Part shown: positions 1 to 9,100 of the stretch, piece after piece | Position numbering within the stretch: the stretch's first letter is position 1 | How the letters are laid out: each line of letters opens with the position of its first letter | Source of the DNA: Bacilli bacterium | GTDB lineage: Bacteria > Bacillota_I > Bacilli_A > ML615J-28 > CAG-698 | NCBI GenBank assembly: GCA_016296945.1 | Contig: JAEDHQ010000040.1 | Coordinates: 1 to 17,117 of the forward strand | Reading direction: 5' to 3' | Length of the DNA: 17,117 bases | Position numbers and translations under genes: made by a program | The notes under the pieces: model-generated | Database searches by the model: none | Told to the model about the DNA's origin: nothing | The model's input: the letters and a program-made list of their open reading frames with translations, nothing else

Positions 1-474
1 TATCTTTTTTAATAATACAACACATTCTGCTTCAACTCCTAGGCCTTCGCCGACAAAGCCTAGTTTTTCACCGCGTGTTGCCTTAATATTTACTAATTCT
101 TTATTAATTTTTAAACAACTTGCAACATTAAAACACATTGTATCAATATATGGTCGTAATATTGGTTTCTCAATGATTACAGTACAATCAATATTATTGA
201 TTGCATATCCTGCTTGATCAAGCAATTTTGATGCTTCTTTTAAAAAGTATGATGATGAAATATCTTTATATTTCAAATCATTATCAGGAAAAAATTTTCC
301 AATATCTCCAAGTCCTAAAGCTCCAATAATAGCATTAACGATAGCGTGAATTACGCAATCAGCATCCGAATGACCTGCTAATCCTTTTTCGAATGGAATT
401 TGGACACCACCCAAAATTAATTTTCTACCTTCGACTAATTGATGTATGTCTCTTGCTTGTCCAATTCTAAACAT
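1..474 (-). CDS. ispF: IspF, 2-C-methyl-D-erythritol 2,4-cyclodiphosphate synthase (3' end cut by window edge)
   Basis: This cytosolic enzyme of the MEP isoprenoid pathway cyclises CDP-methylerythritol 2-phosphate to methylerythritol cyclodiphosphate, releasing CMP. The frame reads 158 codons from an ATG at 474 to the left edge with no stop; the family is about 157-160 residues, so only the last few are likely missing. Visible signatures are the metal-ligand pair DIH (Asp9, His11), AGHSDAD (33-39), the third metal histidine in VIHAI (His43), GDIGKFFPD (56-64) and the C-terminal KATRGEKLGF (131-140), where most relatives have KATT.EKLGF. Its ATG lies inside the end of ispD (8-base overlap), so the two are probably translationally coupled. 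The N-terminal RIGQARDIH is a little unlike the usual RIGxGxDVH. Identification is firm. Confidence 0.95.
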   Translation of the reverse strand, partial: MFRIGQARDIHQLVEGRKLILGGVQIPFEKGLAGHSDADCVIHAIVNAIIGALGLGDIGKFFPDNDLKYKDISSSYFLKEASKLLDQAGYAINNIDCTVIIEKPILRPYIDTMCFNVASCLKINKELVNIKATRGEKLGFVGEGLGVEAECVVLLKKI

Positions 475-1144
475 CCTTCTCACCCATTATAAATTTAATA
501 TATTCATAATCTTCTTCAGTAGTTATTTTTATATTCATCTTACTTCCTAAGACAATTTTGGGAACAACCGAAGTGTACTTTTCAATTGCCATTAAATCAT
601 CTGTAATATCATCTTCATCTTTTACCTTTAATAAAGCATTTAACAAAAGATCTTTCTTTGAGCCTTGTGGTGTTTGCATTGCATATAAATCATTTCGATT
701 AATTGTTTCAAAAGAATTAGCAGTTACTTTTTTAATTGTATCAGTTACTACTGTCGCTAAACTAACCGCTTCACAACTTTCTAATTCTCTTTTTAATGAA
801 TCAATCATCGTTTGTGTTACATTAGGTCTTGCACCATCATGAACTAAAACATAATCAGATTTTGCTATCTTCAAACCTTCTAAAACGCTCAAATGACGCT
901 TACTTCCGCCTGTTGTCTTTAAAACATTAGGATAGTTTATAAGGATATTATTAATAATATTACTATCTTCTTTATTATAAACAACTATTACTTCTTGGCA
1001 ATCCTTATCAGCTAAAAATAAATCAATTGAGTAACTAGCAATTGGTTTATTATTTACTAATTGATATACTTTGTTAAGACTACCACCAAAGCGTGTTGAT
1101 TTTCCTCCTAAGAGAATTATAGCACTATAAATCATCTTCATCAT
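467..1144 (-). CDS. ispD: IspD, 2-C-methyl-D-erythritol 4-phosphate cytidylyltransferase
   Basis: IspD transfers CMP from CTP to methylerythritol 4-phosphate, the third step of the MEP pathway, just before the IspE and IspF steps. The 225-residue length is normal. The nucleotide-binding start is AIILLGGKSTRFGG (8-21), with catalytic Arg18 and Lys25; the family's usual AAGxGxR is altered to LGGKSTR. Further marks are TGG..R..SV (78-87), HDGARP (Asp103), TDTIK (134-138), INRNDLYAMQTPQ with Arg150, and Lys206 in NIKIT. The gene overlaps the preceding sensor gene by 20 bases and ispF by 8, so it belongs to a coupled operon. The start could be ATG 1144, 1141 or 1135; none has a strong ribosome-binding site, consistent with re-initiation after the upstream stop. 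Confidence 0.95.
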   Translation of the reverse strand: MMKMIYSAIILLGGKSTRFGGSLNKVYQLVNNKPIASYSIDLFLADKDCQEVIVVYNKEDSNIINNILINYPNVLKTTGGSKRHLSVLEGLKIAKSDYVLVHDGARPNVTQTMIDSLKRELESCEAVSLATVVTDTIKKVTANSFETINRNDLYAMQTPQGSKKDLLLNALLKVKDEDDITDDLMAIEKYTSVVPKIVLGSKMNIKITTEEDYEYIKFIMGEKDV

Positions 1145-2675
1145 CCAAAAAACTATTGTCTAAACTTATTTTTATCTTATCAAACGAGTAATCTTTAGCT
1201 AAATTGTTTACTGTTAATCTTTCTCTTAAAGTTTTACTGCTATAATTATATATACTATATGGTTTTTCATATCCTTCTGTATTAGCATATGCCAAAGCAC
1301 TATCTAATGAGTGCATAAAATCTTTAGCAGTTTTAATTGATTCGTCAGAATATACAATTCCTAAAGTATTGTTAGTTTCTATTTTTGTTTCATTATAATC
1401 TAATTCATAATGAAGTAACACAGATGTTTGATTGTTACAATCTCTAATTATTTGATCGACATCTTTTGGATTTCTAAATAATAATAAATATTCAATATCA
1501 CTAATTTTACAAAGCAAATCATTTTGTTTTAATACTTCACTTTTAATAAAACCTAAATATTTATCTCTCAATTCCTTAGCCACATCAACTCCATAATTAT
1601 TAAACACTTTTAGAAAACCATTAATTGAAATAATTACTCCGGCAAATTCTAAATTATTTTGAATCATTTGATTAATTGTATCCTCTATTTCATTTTGAGA
1701 TATGTTTTGGTCTTCTTTAGTTTCCACAAACGTAATAATTGAAGTAATACGATTATTATTAGATACTTTTACTTCTGTAAACATTTTATATCCATTTGCT
1801 GTTTTCAAACGATAATTATATGTACCATCTTCAGCAATTTCACTTGCAGCTTTATCAAAAGATGTCAAATCTTCTGGAAATACTAAACGGCGCAACTCTG
1901 AATATGTAACAGTTCTACCCTTAATCCCTAATAATTCTCTAAAACTCTTATTGATTATATAAATAACATTTTTATCATCATCATTAAAATATGCATAAGG
2001 GACTTCTAAATCATCTATCACTAGTGAAAAACCATCTTGACTATTATCTTTTGTTCCATTTTCTAATAAAACAATAACATAACCAAATAGTTTACCCGCA
2101 TTTTCAACAGCAATCTTTTGAAGATTTAAACTAATTTCTTCATTATCCTTTACTAAAGCATTATCAAAAGAAAATGTTAATTTAAATTCTTTTCCCTCAT
2201 TATCCTTTAATTCTTCAAGCAAAGTTTGGTAATCAATTTTTTGATTGTTTAAGAATAAATCACTTACTACCTCTTTTAAATTATCATTATAATTTAATTT
2301 TAGTTCATCATAACAGTTTTGTGTAAACTTGATTAGATTTCCTTCTTTATCTAAATATGCAATAACACTCTTATCTAATGTATTTAATGTTTCTTTATAT
2401 AGTTCTTCATTAGGATCACGAACATACAATAACAAAATAACAATTAATAACCCGATTGCACAAACAACATCAATTACAAATTCAAATGAAAATGGGCCAA
2501 CCATTGGCAATGTAACATCTAAAATATTCAAAATGATTAACACACATCCACATAAAATAATCATATTTGTAATGATTAATGAAAAAAGTTTTTTACTTTT
2601 AACTAATAAAATTACATTCAAAATAATTGCAAATAAAATAAATACTATTTCTGGTTGTTTTAAATAATCTAACAT
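1125..2675 (-). CDS. Membrane PAS sensor with degenerate GGDEF domain
   Basis: 516 residues. Three hydrophobic helices (about 8-25, 30-53, 64-85) are followed by a cytoplasmic part. A PAS-like region covers about 95-205 and a clearer PAS fold 220-320, with INKSFRELLGIKG and a PEDL turn near 267. A GGDEF-like domain lies at about 328-478. Its signature is degraded: where diguanylate cyclases have RxGGDEF it reads KISDIEY (390-396), so cyclic-di-GMP synthesis is unlikely. The layout of membrane helices, PAS and degenerate GGDEF is that of the N-terminal half of the c-di-AMP phosphodiesterase GdpP, but the DHH/DHHA1 hydrolase part is absent and the frame ends in an acidic DDEDDL. A ribosome site (AGAGGT, 2682-2687) lies 6 bases before the ATG. 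It overlaps ispD by 20 bases. Ligand and output are unknown; a signalling role is inferred. Confidence 0.75.
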   Translation of the reverse strand: MLDYLKQPEIVFILFAIILNVILLVKSKKLFSLIITNMIILCGCVLIILNILDVTLPMVGPFSFEFVIDVVCAIGLLIVILLLYVRDPNEELYKETLNTLDKSVIAYLDKEGNLIKFTQNCYDELKLNYNDNLKEVVSDLFLNNQKIDYQTLLEELKDNEGKEFKLTFSFDNALVKDNEEISLNLQKIAVENAGKLFGYVIVLLENGTKDNSQDGFSLVIDDLEVPYAYFNDDDKNVIYIINKSFRELLGIKGRTVTYSELRRLVFPEDLTSFDKAASEIAEDGTYNYRLKTANGYKMFTEVKVSNNNRITSIITFVETKEDQNISQNEIEDTINQMIQNNLEFAGVIISINGFLKVFNNYGVDVAKELRDKYLGFIKSEVLKQNDLLCKISDIEYLLLFRNPKDVDQIIRDCNNQTSVLLHYELDYNETKIETNNTLGIVYSDESIKTAKDFMHSLDSALAYANTEGYEKPYSIYNYSSKTLRERLTVNNLAKDYSFDKIKISLDNSFLDDEDDL

Positions 2676-2693
2676 ACTTTTACCTCTACATAA

Positions 2694-3027
2694 TTATCGT
2701 TGTTGTAGTTTTAAAATTTGTGACAAAGGAATTTTATAAGTTCCATATATGTAATAAAGCCTTTTTATTGATTCATTTGGTTGTGAAGTTAATGGATTTA
2801 TATAGAATATTACAATATCTTTTTTGCCATTAGCAACTAATTATTTTTTAATAATCACAACAAAAAGAATTGGATTTGCATAATGATATTTTTACATTAG
2901 TGCTTTCAATAATTCTAGTTCCATAGCTCCTTTTTTGTAGAGTTAATGTTTACTTAAGAATACTTCATTATCCTTTGTAACTTTATCTTCTCTCTATCTC
3001 TTCAAGAGCTATTAGAGCAATACACAT
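2694..3027 (-). pseudogene. Decayed small ORF with three in-frame TAA codons, unknown family
   Basis: This gap holds the ruins of a gene. A strong ribosome site (AAGGAG) precedes an ATG at 3027, giving MCIALIALEEIERR and a stop. One frame over, the text continues for about 95 codons to 2694 and reads like protein: DKVTKDNEVFLSKH, LYKKGAMELELLKALM, KYHYANPILFVVIIKK, then a last uninterrupted stretch of 48 codons beginning LVANGKKDIVIFYINP and ending ILKLQQR. The blocks are separated only by TAA codons, as expected if CAA or GAA codons had mutated, plus one frameshift near the start. I do not recognise the family. It sits between the promoter at 3064-3092 and the sensor gene, so it is probably still transcribed as a leader. 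Coincidental coding look in AT-rich DNA cannot be excluded. Confidence 0.5.
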
Positions 3028-3063
3028 ATTTTCTCCTTTTTATCGATTAAAACTTCTTTTTTT

Positions 3064-3092
3064 ATTATATCACATCTATTATTTTTTTTAAA
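3064..3092 (-). promoter_or_regulatory. Sigma-A-type promoter for the sensor-ispD-ispF operon
   Basis: On the minus strand an extended -10 (TGATATAAT; TATAAT at 3064-3069) lies 17 bases after a weak -35 TTTAAA (3087-3092). It starts immediately beyond the T-tract of the preceding terminator and reads into the decayed ORF and then the sensor, ispD and ispF. It is the only good promoter seen for that operon. Confidence 0.65.
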
Positions 3093-3130
3093 GAATAAAA
3101 AATAAAACCCTAGTTTTTTAATCTAGGGTT
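3093..3130 (-). terminator. Intrinsic terminator of the acidic-repeat membrane protein gene
   Basis: An 8-bp perfect stem (AACCCTAG / CTAGGGTT, arms 3123-3130 and 3106-3113) with a 9-base A-rich loop is followed on the minus strand by TTATTTTTTATTC. It lies 7 bases after the stop codon at 3138. Confidence 0.85.
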
Positions 3131-3137
3131 ATATTTT

Positions 3138-4655
3138 CTACTTATTTTCTTTTGCTTTTTCTTTTGCAGCGGCAAGTTTAGCTTTTTCTCTTTCTTTCTT
3201 ACGTTTTTCAGCTGCTTTTTCTTTTTCCTTTTGTTTCTTTAAAGCTGCTTTTTCTTTTTCCTTTTGCTTCTTTAAAGCTGCTTTAGCTTCTTCTTCAACT
3301 AAGAAGTTATAAGATCCTTTAATAATGTTATGTAAATCTGATTCTGAAAATTCACCTTTATTAACTAATTTGAACCATTGATCTCCTACAGGAGATTTAG
3401 CTTTAGTAATACTTGGATATTTTACAATTAAACGAGTAATACCGATTGGTTTACGTTGGAATGTAATACGATAATCATTTGCATTAGATTTCAAATTAAT
3501 AAACATTTTCTTTTTACGAGATGCTTTAAAACTTACGCCATCAGGATCAACTACAATTACGATATCATCAAAATTAGATTGAACAAATTTCATTAATGCT
3601 TGTGGAGTTGGTTTAATTACTTTTACAGGCTTTGGTTCTTTTGGAGTTGCTACGAGTGCTTCTTCTACCTTTGGTTCTTCAACAACTTCTTCAGCAGGTT
3701 CTTCTTCTGCCTTTGGTTCTTCAACAACTTCTTCAGCAGGTGCTTCTTCTACCTTTGGTTCTTCAGCAACTTCTTCAGCAGGTGCTTCTTCTGCCTTTGG
3801 TTCTTCAACAACTTCTTCAGCAGGTGCTTCTTCTGCCTTTGGTTCTTCAACAACTTCTTCAGCAGGTGCTTCTTCAACTTGTTCTTCAGTAGGTGCTTCT
3901 TCTGCCTTTGGTTCTTCAACAACTTCTTCAGCAGGTGTTTCTTCTACTTGTTCTTCCACAGGTTCTTCTTTAGTATCTTCAAGAACTTCTCTTACACCTT
4001 TTTCTTGTATTTCAGATTTATATAATTTATTCATTTCAATGACTAGAATAACATAATTTAAAATAATTAATCCACCAATAACACCTAAAGCTACAAGATA
4101 ATAAGCAGTTGGTTCAGTTAATTCTACAAAATAATTTTTATTTTCAAGTGCAACTACAACTACTCCTAACATCATTACTAATAAGACTAAGTTAAAGAAA
4201 GTTGGTAATTTTACTTTTCCTTTCTTATAAATAACTCTAGCTAACAATATATAAAATACTAATACTAAAACTATTGCTCCAAATAAACAGTACGCAGTGA
4301 ATTTGCCAGCAAAATCGTTAAAAATAACTGATGTATATTCTTGGTGTAATAAGTATGCACTAACGCCTAAAACATAACTTACTAGTGGGAAAATAACAGC
4401 TTTTTGGAATGGGAAAGCAACATCACCATTACGATTATATGCAGATCTTCTTTCAAAAAGAGCAATGAGAGAAACTAATATAACTATAAATGCAGTAATC
4501 ATATATCTACATAAATCCTCTACTGCGTAAATTTTATTCATTAATCCCTCTTGGAATAATCCTTTAAAATAAGAGAATGGTATAATAGCCAAAATAGCAA
4601 ATAGTGCGGCTACAAATTCTAATATTAATAATAAATTTTTTCTACATTTTTTCAT
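3138..4655 (-). CDS. Six-helix membrane protein with acidic Glu/Ala/Pro repeat tail
   Basis: 505 residues of unknown function. Six predicted membrane helices (about 7-30, 50-67, 85-104, 121-140, 152-171, 183-206) with a basic N-terminus (MKKCRK) imply that both ends are cytoplasmic. Residues 225-340 are a low-complexity acidic tract containing six 14-residue units of the type PAEEVVEEPKAEEA. A compact domain follows (about 345-455: PQALMKFVQSNFDDIVIVV, then YRITFQRKPIGITRLIV and QWFKLVNKGEFSESDLHNII). Its last part faintly recalls YjbR/DUF5655-type small domains, but this is weak. The end (456-505) is a highly charged Lys/Glu/Ala helix with AALKKQKEKEK repeated. The start has an excellent ribosome site (AGGAGG, 4664-4669). 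It has its own promoter and terminator and so is monocistronic. The acidic tail may be a spacer or interaction arm; that is inference. Confidence 0.8.
   Translation of the reverse strand: MKKCRKNLLLILEFVAALFAILAIIPFSYFKGLFQEGLMNKIYAVEDLCRYMITAFIVILVSLIALFERRSAYNRNGDVAFPFQKAVIFPLVSYVLGVSAYLLHQEYTSVIFNDFAGKFTAYCLFGAIVLVLVFYILLARVIYKKGKVKLPTFFNLVLLVMMLGVVVVALENKNYFVELTEPTAYYLVALGVIGGLIILNYVILVIEMNKLYKSEIQEKGVREVLEDTKEEPVEEQVEETPAEEVVEEPKAEEAPTEEQVEEAPAEEVVEEPKAEEAPAEEVVEEPKAEEAPAEEVAEEPKVEEAPAEEVVEEPKAEEEPAEEVVEEPKVEEALVATPKEPKPVKVIKPTPQALMKFVQSNFDDIVIVVDPDGVSFKASRKKKMFINLKSNANDYRITFQRKPIGITRLIVKYPSITKAKSPVGDQWFKLVNKGEFSESDLHNIIKGSYNFLVEEEAKAALKKQKEKEKAALKKQKEKEKAAEKRKKEREKAKLAAAKEKAKENK
3216..3281 (-). 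repeat. 33-bp tandem repeat coding for AALKKQKEKEK
   Basis: Two adjacent 33-base units encode residues 459-469 and 470-480 of the membrane protein, both AALKKQKEKEK. A third, diverged unit (AAEKRKKEREK) follows. Confidence 0.75.
3657..3935 (-). repeat. 42-bp coding tandem repeat (PAEEVVEEPKAEEA units)
   Basis: Residues 241-333 hold six 14-residue units, five of them consecutive (264-333) and one separated by a shortened 9-residue unit (PTEEQVEEA). Units differ by only one or two residues (KAEEA, KVEEA, KAEEE; one VAEEP). The DNA copies are almost identical, so recent expansion or length variation by slippage or recombination is likely. The reverse strand is open through the repeat only because of its base composition. 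Confidence 0.9.
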
Positions 4656-4678
4656 AATTGTTTCCTCCTAATATAAAA

Positions 4679-4707
4679 ATTATAGCATTATTTTATAAAT
4701 TTGTAAA
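4679..4707 (-). promoter_or_regulatory. Strong sigma-A-type promoter for the acidic-repeat membrane protein
   Basis: On the minus strand -35 TTTACA (4702-4707), a 17-base spacer and an extended -10 TGCTATAAT (TATAAT 4679-4684). The ribosome site AGGAGG follows about 10 bases downstream, so the leader is very short. Confidence 0.85.
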
Positions 4708-4723
4708 CAAATTTATAAATAAA

Positions 4724-4745
4724 AGATTAGGAAATTTCCTAATCT
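4724..4745 (-). terminator. Intrinsic terminator of the helicase-ankyrin-cdaA operon
   Basis: A perfect 22-base palindrome (arms AGATTAGGAAA / TTTCCTAATCT) begins right after the cdaA stop codon and runs into TTTATTT on the minus strand. It closes the operon before the next promoter. Confidence 0.8.
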
Positions 4746-5549
4746 CTATTTTGCACTCAAATATCCATCCAATAAAATTGATACTCTTTCTATCGTTAAC
4801 TCTAAATTAATGTTCCCACCAACTGTAATTGAGATGCCTCCAGTTTCTTCAGATACAACAATTGTAATAGCATCATAACGTTCACTAATACCAATTGCGG
4901 CACGATGTCTAGTTCCTAAAAATGTAGGGATATCATAATTATCACTTAGTGGATAATATGCACCAGCACATACTATTTTGTTATTTTGAATAATAATCCC
5001 TCCATCATGACAAGCCGTACCTGGTGTAAAAATTGTTGTTAAAATTTCTTGGGTAATATCAGCATTAATTGGGATTGCTTTTGATATCAAACTATCTAGA
5101 GAGTCTTTTCTTTCAAAAGTAATTAAAGCTCCAATTTTTCTTTTTGATAGATAATCCACTGTATTACAAATAATGGAAATAACTTCAGCTTTTTCTTTTT
5201 TCGAACCAAATAATCCGCTACCTTTGTCTTTTCCTTGTTTACCTTCAAATGCTGCTTTAATATCTTGACTATAAATAATCACAAAAAGGCCAAGAAACCA
5301 ACTTAATATATTCTTAATAAAAGCATTAAGAATATTTAAACCACAGAAAAGAGATAAGAAGTATAAAAAGACACAAGACCCCAACGCAATTGCTAATCTT
5401 ATTGGATTGATTCTTTGTTTAATTAAAAAGAATAAACCGACAATAATTGCAGTTACTAACAAAAAATCAAATACAATTCTTATAATCCCTGTTGTTTGAT
5501 TATCATAAAAATAATTATTAAAAAATTCTTTTAATGCATCGAAATTCAT
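4746..5549 (-). CDS. cdaA: CdaA, membrane diadenylate cyclase (c-di-AMP synthase)
   Basis: CdaA condenses two ATP into cyclic di-AMP, the second messenger controlling potassium and osmolyte transport and wall homeostasis in Firmicutes. The 267-residue protein has three N-terminal helices (about 24-43, 50-69, 77-95), a short linker (100-120) and a DisA_N domain. The ATP-binding motif reads HDGG (181-184) where most CdaA proteins have HDGA. The second motif, LGTRHRAAIGISE (211-223), and VVSEETGGISI (231-241) are intact, so activity is likely. Ribosome sequence AGGAGAGGAG lies close to the ATG, overlapping the stop of the ankyrin gene 13 bases upstream. The usual partners cdaR (YbbR) and glmM are not adjacent; instead it is the last gene of an operon with an ankyrin protein and a helicase-like protein. 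Confidence 0.95.
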   Translation of the reverse strand: MNFDALKEFFNNYFYDNQTTGIIRIVFDFLLVTAIIVGLFFLIKQRINPIRLAIALGSCVFLYFLSLFCGLNILNAFIKNILSWFLGLFVIIYSQDIKAAFEGKQGKDKGSGLFGSKKEKAEVISIICNTVDYLSKRKIGALITFERKDSLDSLISKAIPINADITQEILTTIFTPGTACHDGGIIIQNNKIVCAGAYYPLSDNYDIPTFLGTRHRAAIGISERYDAITIVVSEETGGISITVGGNINLELTIERVSILLDGYLSAK

Positions 5550-5562
5550 GTTGACTCCTCTC

Positions 5563-6114
5563 CTATAAAACTTTAGAAATTCTTTCTAAACGTTTTTCAT
5601 CTATTCGTTGCTTTGTTAGAAAATACTTTATCAACTGTGTATCAGATTCATCAATAGCATAATCAATTGGAAGATTGTTCATTTCATCTAAAACCATAAT
5701 ATCAGCTCCCGAATCTACTAATAATCTCACAATATCAATTCTCCCACAAATAACTGCTAAATGTAGTGGCGTTTGTTCCATTTCTCGTGGACAATTTATA
5801 TCACAACCACTTTTTATTAAAATCTTAATCATTTCTTCATTCCCTTTAGTAATTGCTTTATGTAATGGTGTTTCTCCATTATCATTAGCAAGATCTAAAC
5901 GAACATTAGCATTAATAAACATTTTTAGTAGTCGCTTACTTTCCAAAGAAACAGCTAAATGTAACAATGTATTGCCACCATTACCCTGTGTACTAAGATC
6001 AATCCCATCTGCAGCTAACGCTTTTAAACGTGATTGGATATAGTAATATCTTAAAGGGTTATCTTTGATTGATTTCATAAAATCAACCATTATTTTTTTA
6101 CTTCCTTTAGCCAT
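5563..6114 (-). CDS. Small ankyrin-repeat protein
   Basis: 183 residues, soluble, no signal peptide. Ankyrin repeats start near 46: GNTLLHLAVSLE (47-58), GETPLHKAITKG (80-91), EQTPLHLAVICG (113-124) and a diverged NNLPIDYAID (146-155), each followed by the second-helix pattern such as IVRLLVDSGAD. About four repeats should form a protein-binding solenoid; the partner is unknown. The ATG at 6114 overlaps the helicase-like gene by 8 bases (ATGGCTAA). A second in-frame ATG at 6090 (residue 9) has a better ribosome site (AAGGAAG, 6101-6107) and may be the real start. Thirteen bases downstream, cdaA begins, so the three genes are co-transcribed. An adaptor role between the cyclase or helicase-like protein and another factor is plausible but only inferred. 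Confidence 0.85.
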   Translation of the reverse strand: MAKGSKKIMVDFMKSIKDNPLRYYYIQSRLKALAADGIDLSTQGNGGNTLLHLAVSLESKRLLKMFINANVRLDLANDNGETPLHKAITKGNEEMIKILIKSGCDINCPREMEQTPLHLAVICGRIDIVRLLVDSGADIMVLDEMNNLPIDYAIDESDTQLIKYFLTKQRIDEKRLERISKVL

Positions 6115-9100
6115 TCAGTTCACCAACTATGCCATCAATAAAATCTTCTTCACCATCGAGTAAATCAAACACTGTGCGAATAATTACTTTATGGCCATTT
6201 TTAATATATTGATTATAAAAATCACGATATTCATTTAACACTTCAGTAACATTACCATTATTAAATAATATTAATAATGTTATTAATTCCTCACTATTTG
6301 GCTTTTGAATAAGCATATCTATTCCATTACCAACATTAAAAACTTTATATCCTAACTCTAATAATCTATTTTCGATATTTGCGTTTAAATTACATATCGA
6401 ATTATTATTGAATAATTTTTCCGATACAACTAATTCTTTGATTGACTTAAAGAACTTCAAATCAATATTCTTTAATAAATTATTTTCCCCATCATAAATA
6501 ATTAGTTCATTCTTTGCTAATAATAATATTTCTAATAAATTGCTGGAAACAATTTGAGAGTTTTCAAAGCAATAATCTTTTAAAAATAAAATATTATAAT
6601 CACTTGTCATATAATTACGAGCGTTAATATCACAAATTCTGATATTTTCATTTAATATTTTAATTATTTCATCAAAAGGAATTCCTTTATTATAAAATGA
6701 GCGACAAATTGCTTCAAAAGCATTACGCTGATGATTTATATTTTTAATAAAATAATTTATTTTAACATTGCAATCTTGGATATAAATATTATAAAGATAA
6801 TCTTCTAATCCTTTTTCTATCACTTTAACACCATTATTAGCACTGTAATTATGAATATGTGGTGAATAAAGAGGTTGTAATCTACTAGTTATTTTTCTTG
6901 GAGCATTAAAGTAACGTTTTTTAAATGTATATGTTGGAATCGAATTTGCTAATGAAAGTAAATTTTGATTAACTATCTTATTGCTTTGATAGTCCCCACA
7001 TACAACAACTTGTTTATTCTTAAATAAATTATTGTACTCACCTGTTGTTAACATATGTGCATCATCAATGATTATAGTTTCATAATCTATATATTTATAA
7101 TAAGTATTAACGAAACTACGATTACTTAAGAATACACGTAAACGATTATGATGTGTTCTAAAGAAGTTAGGATAATCAAAGTGTTTACTCTTGTGCTTCT
7201 TTATTTCCACAGGACTCTTTTTAAAAATTTCATTTATAAATCGTATTCCTTTTTGTTTACAAATAACATCTTCTAAAATGATTGTCTTATTTAAAGTATT
7301 AATTAATTCAGAAGTAGTAATCAAACCATTATGTTTAGTAATGTATTCATTAATTATTTTACCAAAATAAACCTCACTAAATTTCGCAGAAATACCTTCA
7401 ATATCATCATTATTTTCAATAAAAGAAATAATAGAATCTAAATGGTATTTATTTAAAATACCAATACCATGAGTTATGTTTAAATAAACTGATAATTCTT
7501 CTTTCGCCTCTAATAATTTAGATAAATATTCGATGTTTTTTTCAATATTACTAAAATAATATCTACTAACACTATCTTTAAAGATCATGCTATAAAGACG
7601 AAGGTTTTCCCCAATTTCTTTTATCAGTTCTACAATCACTTCTACAACTTTGCGTAATTCATCATATTTTTTAAAACTATTGTAGATATCTTCTTCAGAA
7701 ATAAAGACACTTATATAACCATCATACATATTGATAATTTTTAAAATGTTTAAGACATTTGTTTCTTCAGCTTGATATAAAAAGCCAAACAATTGATAGT
7801 ATTCTTTATTCTTCTTTAAATATGCAATTAACTCACGTAATTTATCAATTTCGTTTTTTAAATTAAAATATTCAATTGGTTTAACATAGCCTAAATCATT
7901 ATCTAAAATCACACTAAATAAACGATCATTAGACTCATATAAGTTATTAATATAAGCTAAATATTTTTCAAATAAATCTATACGATTACGAATATTATCT
8001 TTGTAAAAATCAATCTCATAATCTTTAAAATAATCTATATGATTTAAAATGTTATTATATGCTTTAACAAAAGTCTTTAACAATACTTTTATTTCAATGT
8101 AATCTTCTTCATTTAAAGATTGAATAAAATCTGAGATTATCTTTCGATATTTTTTATTTTTAATTAAACTATAATATTCTTTTAAGGCATTGATTGATTG
8201 AATATTTTTATGATGGCTTACGTATGAAAAACCAGCAAGTTCATTATATTCACGAATAAACTTCTTTGCTTTTTTCTTTTTAGTATCATACATTCGGTAT
8301 GATTCATTTTCATACTCAATATTTCCTTTAGAAAAATCTAAACTCTTTAATTTTGGAGTTTTCTTTTCTAATTGTTCAAGTTCCTCATTTAGTAAAATAA
8401 TATTATTATAAAGATTATCTAATTCATTAATATCATTGTTTCGATTGTGCAAAACAATTGTCATTGTTTTACCACAAATATTATAATTAGAGAACAAATC
8501 AAATAAATATATTATTTCATTAAAATATTCATCTTTTTCTAAAAATTCCCAATTAATCAATTTAGAGATTTCTAAATAATAATTTGTAAAATCTACAATA
8601 TCAACGGCATTTGCACGAATAATCCTTTTAATATCTGATCGATTTTTAAGTATTTTTTCAAGAATATCTGAATTTTCTTTATCATAAAAATCACCAAATA
8701 GTAGCTGAATTTCTGATTCAATATTAATTGAATGAATATTTTTATATTTTGTGGATAAATGATATTCTGCTTCTTGATATTTGAAAATATCTTCTTTTAA
8801 TCTTTCGTATTCATTTTTAGCTTTTTTAAATGTTTGTAGATTTGTTTTCCATTCAGAAGGAATCTCTGTTTCCTCAAGTTCACTCAAAGGATTAATGTAT
8901 TTATTCATTTCTGAAAAACTCGAAACACTTTTAACCCCAAATGTGCCTAACGCAATTTCATATTCACGAAGTTTTTTTAATCCCGTGTTTAATTGAAACA
9001 CTACATTAAACACCTGATTATCATGAGTTATATTATTTATAATTGGAATTTGGTTCCAAACACTTTCTTTAAAACTATCAATTTTTTTGAAACTACGTTC

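Noticed and set aside
558..842. Plus-strand 94-codon frame inside ispD
   Set aside because: It is opposite a well-conserved enzyme gene and has no start signal or recognisable motif.
2329..2667. Plus-strand 112-codon frame opposite the sensor's N-terminal half
   Set aside because: It is antisense to a coherent membrane/PAS protein, and the hydrophobic look comes from base composition.
3657..3935. CRISPR-like array
   Set aside because: The repeats are contiguous, in frame and encode protein units; there are no variable spacers.
3600..4025. Long plus-strand open frames over the acidic repeat (Phe/Trp-rich and Leu/Val-rich)
   Set aside because: They are antisense shadows of the 42-bp Glu/Ala/Pro repeat, with no ribosome site and low-complexity products.
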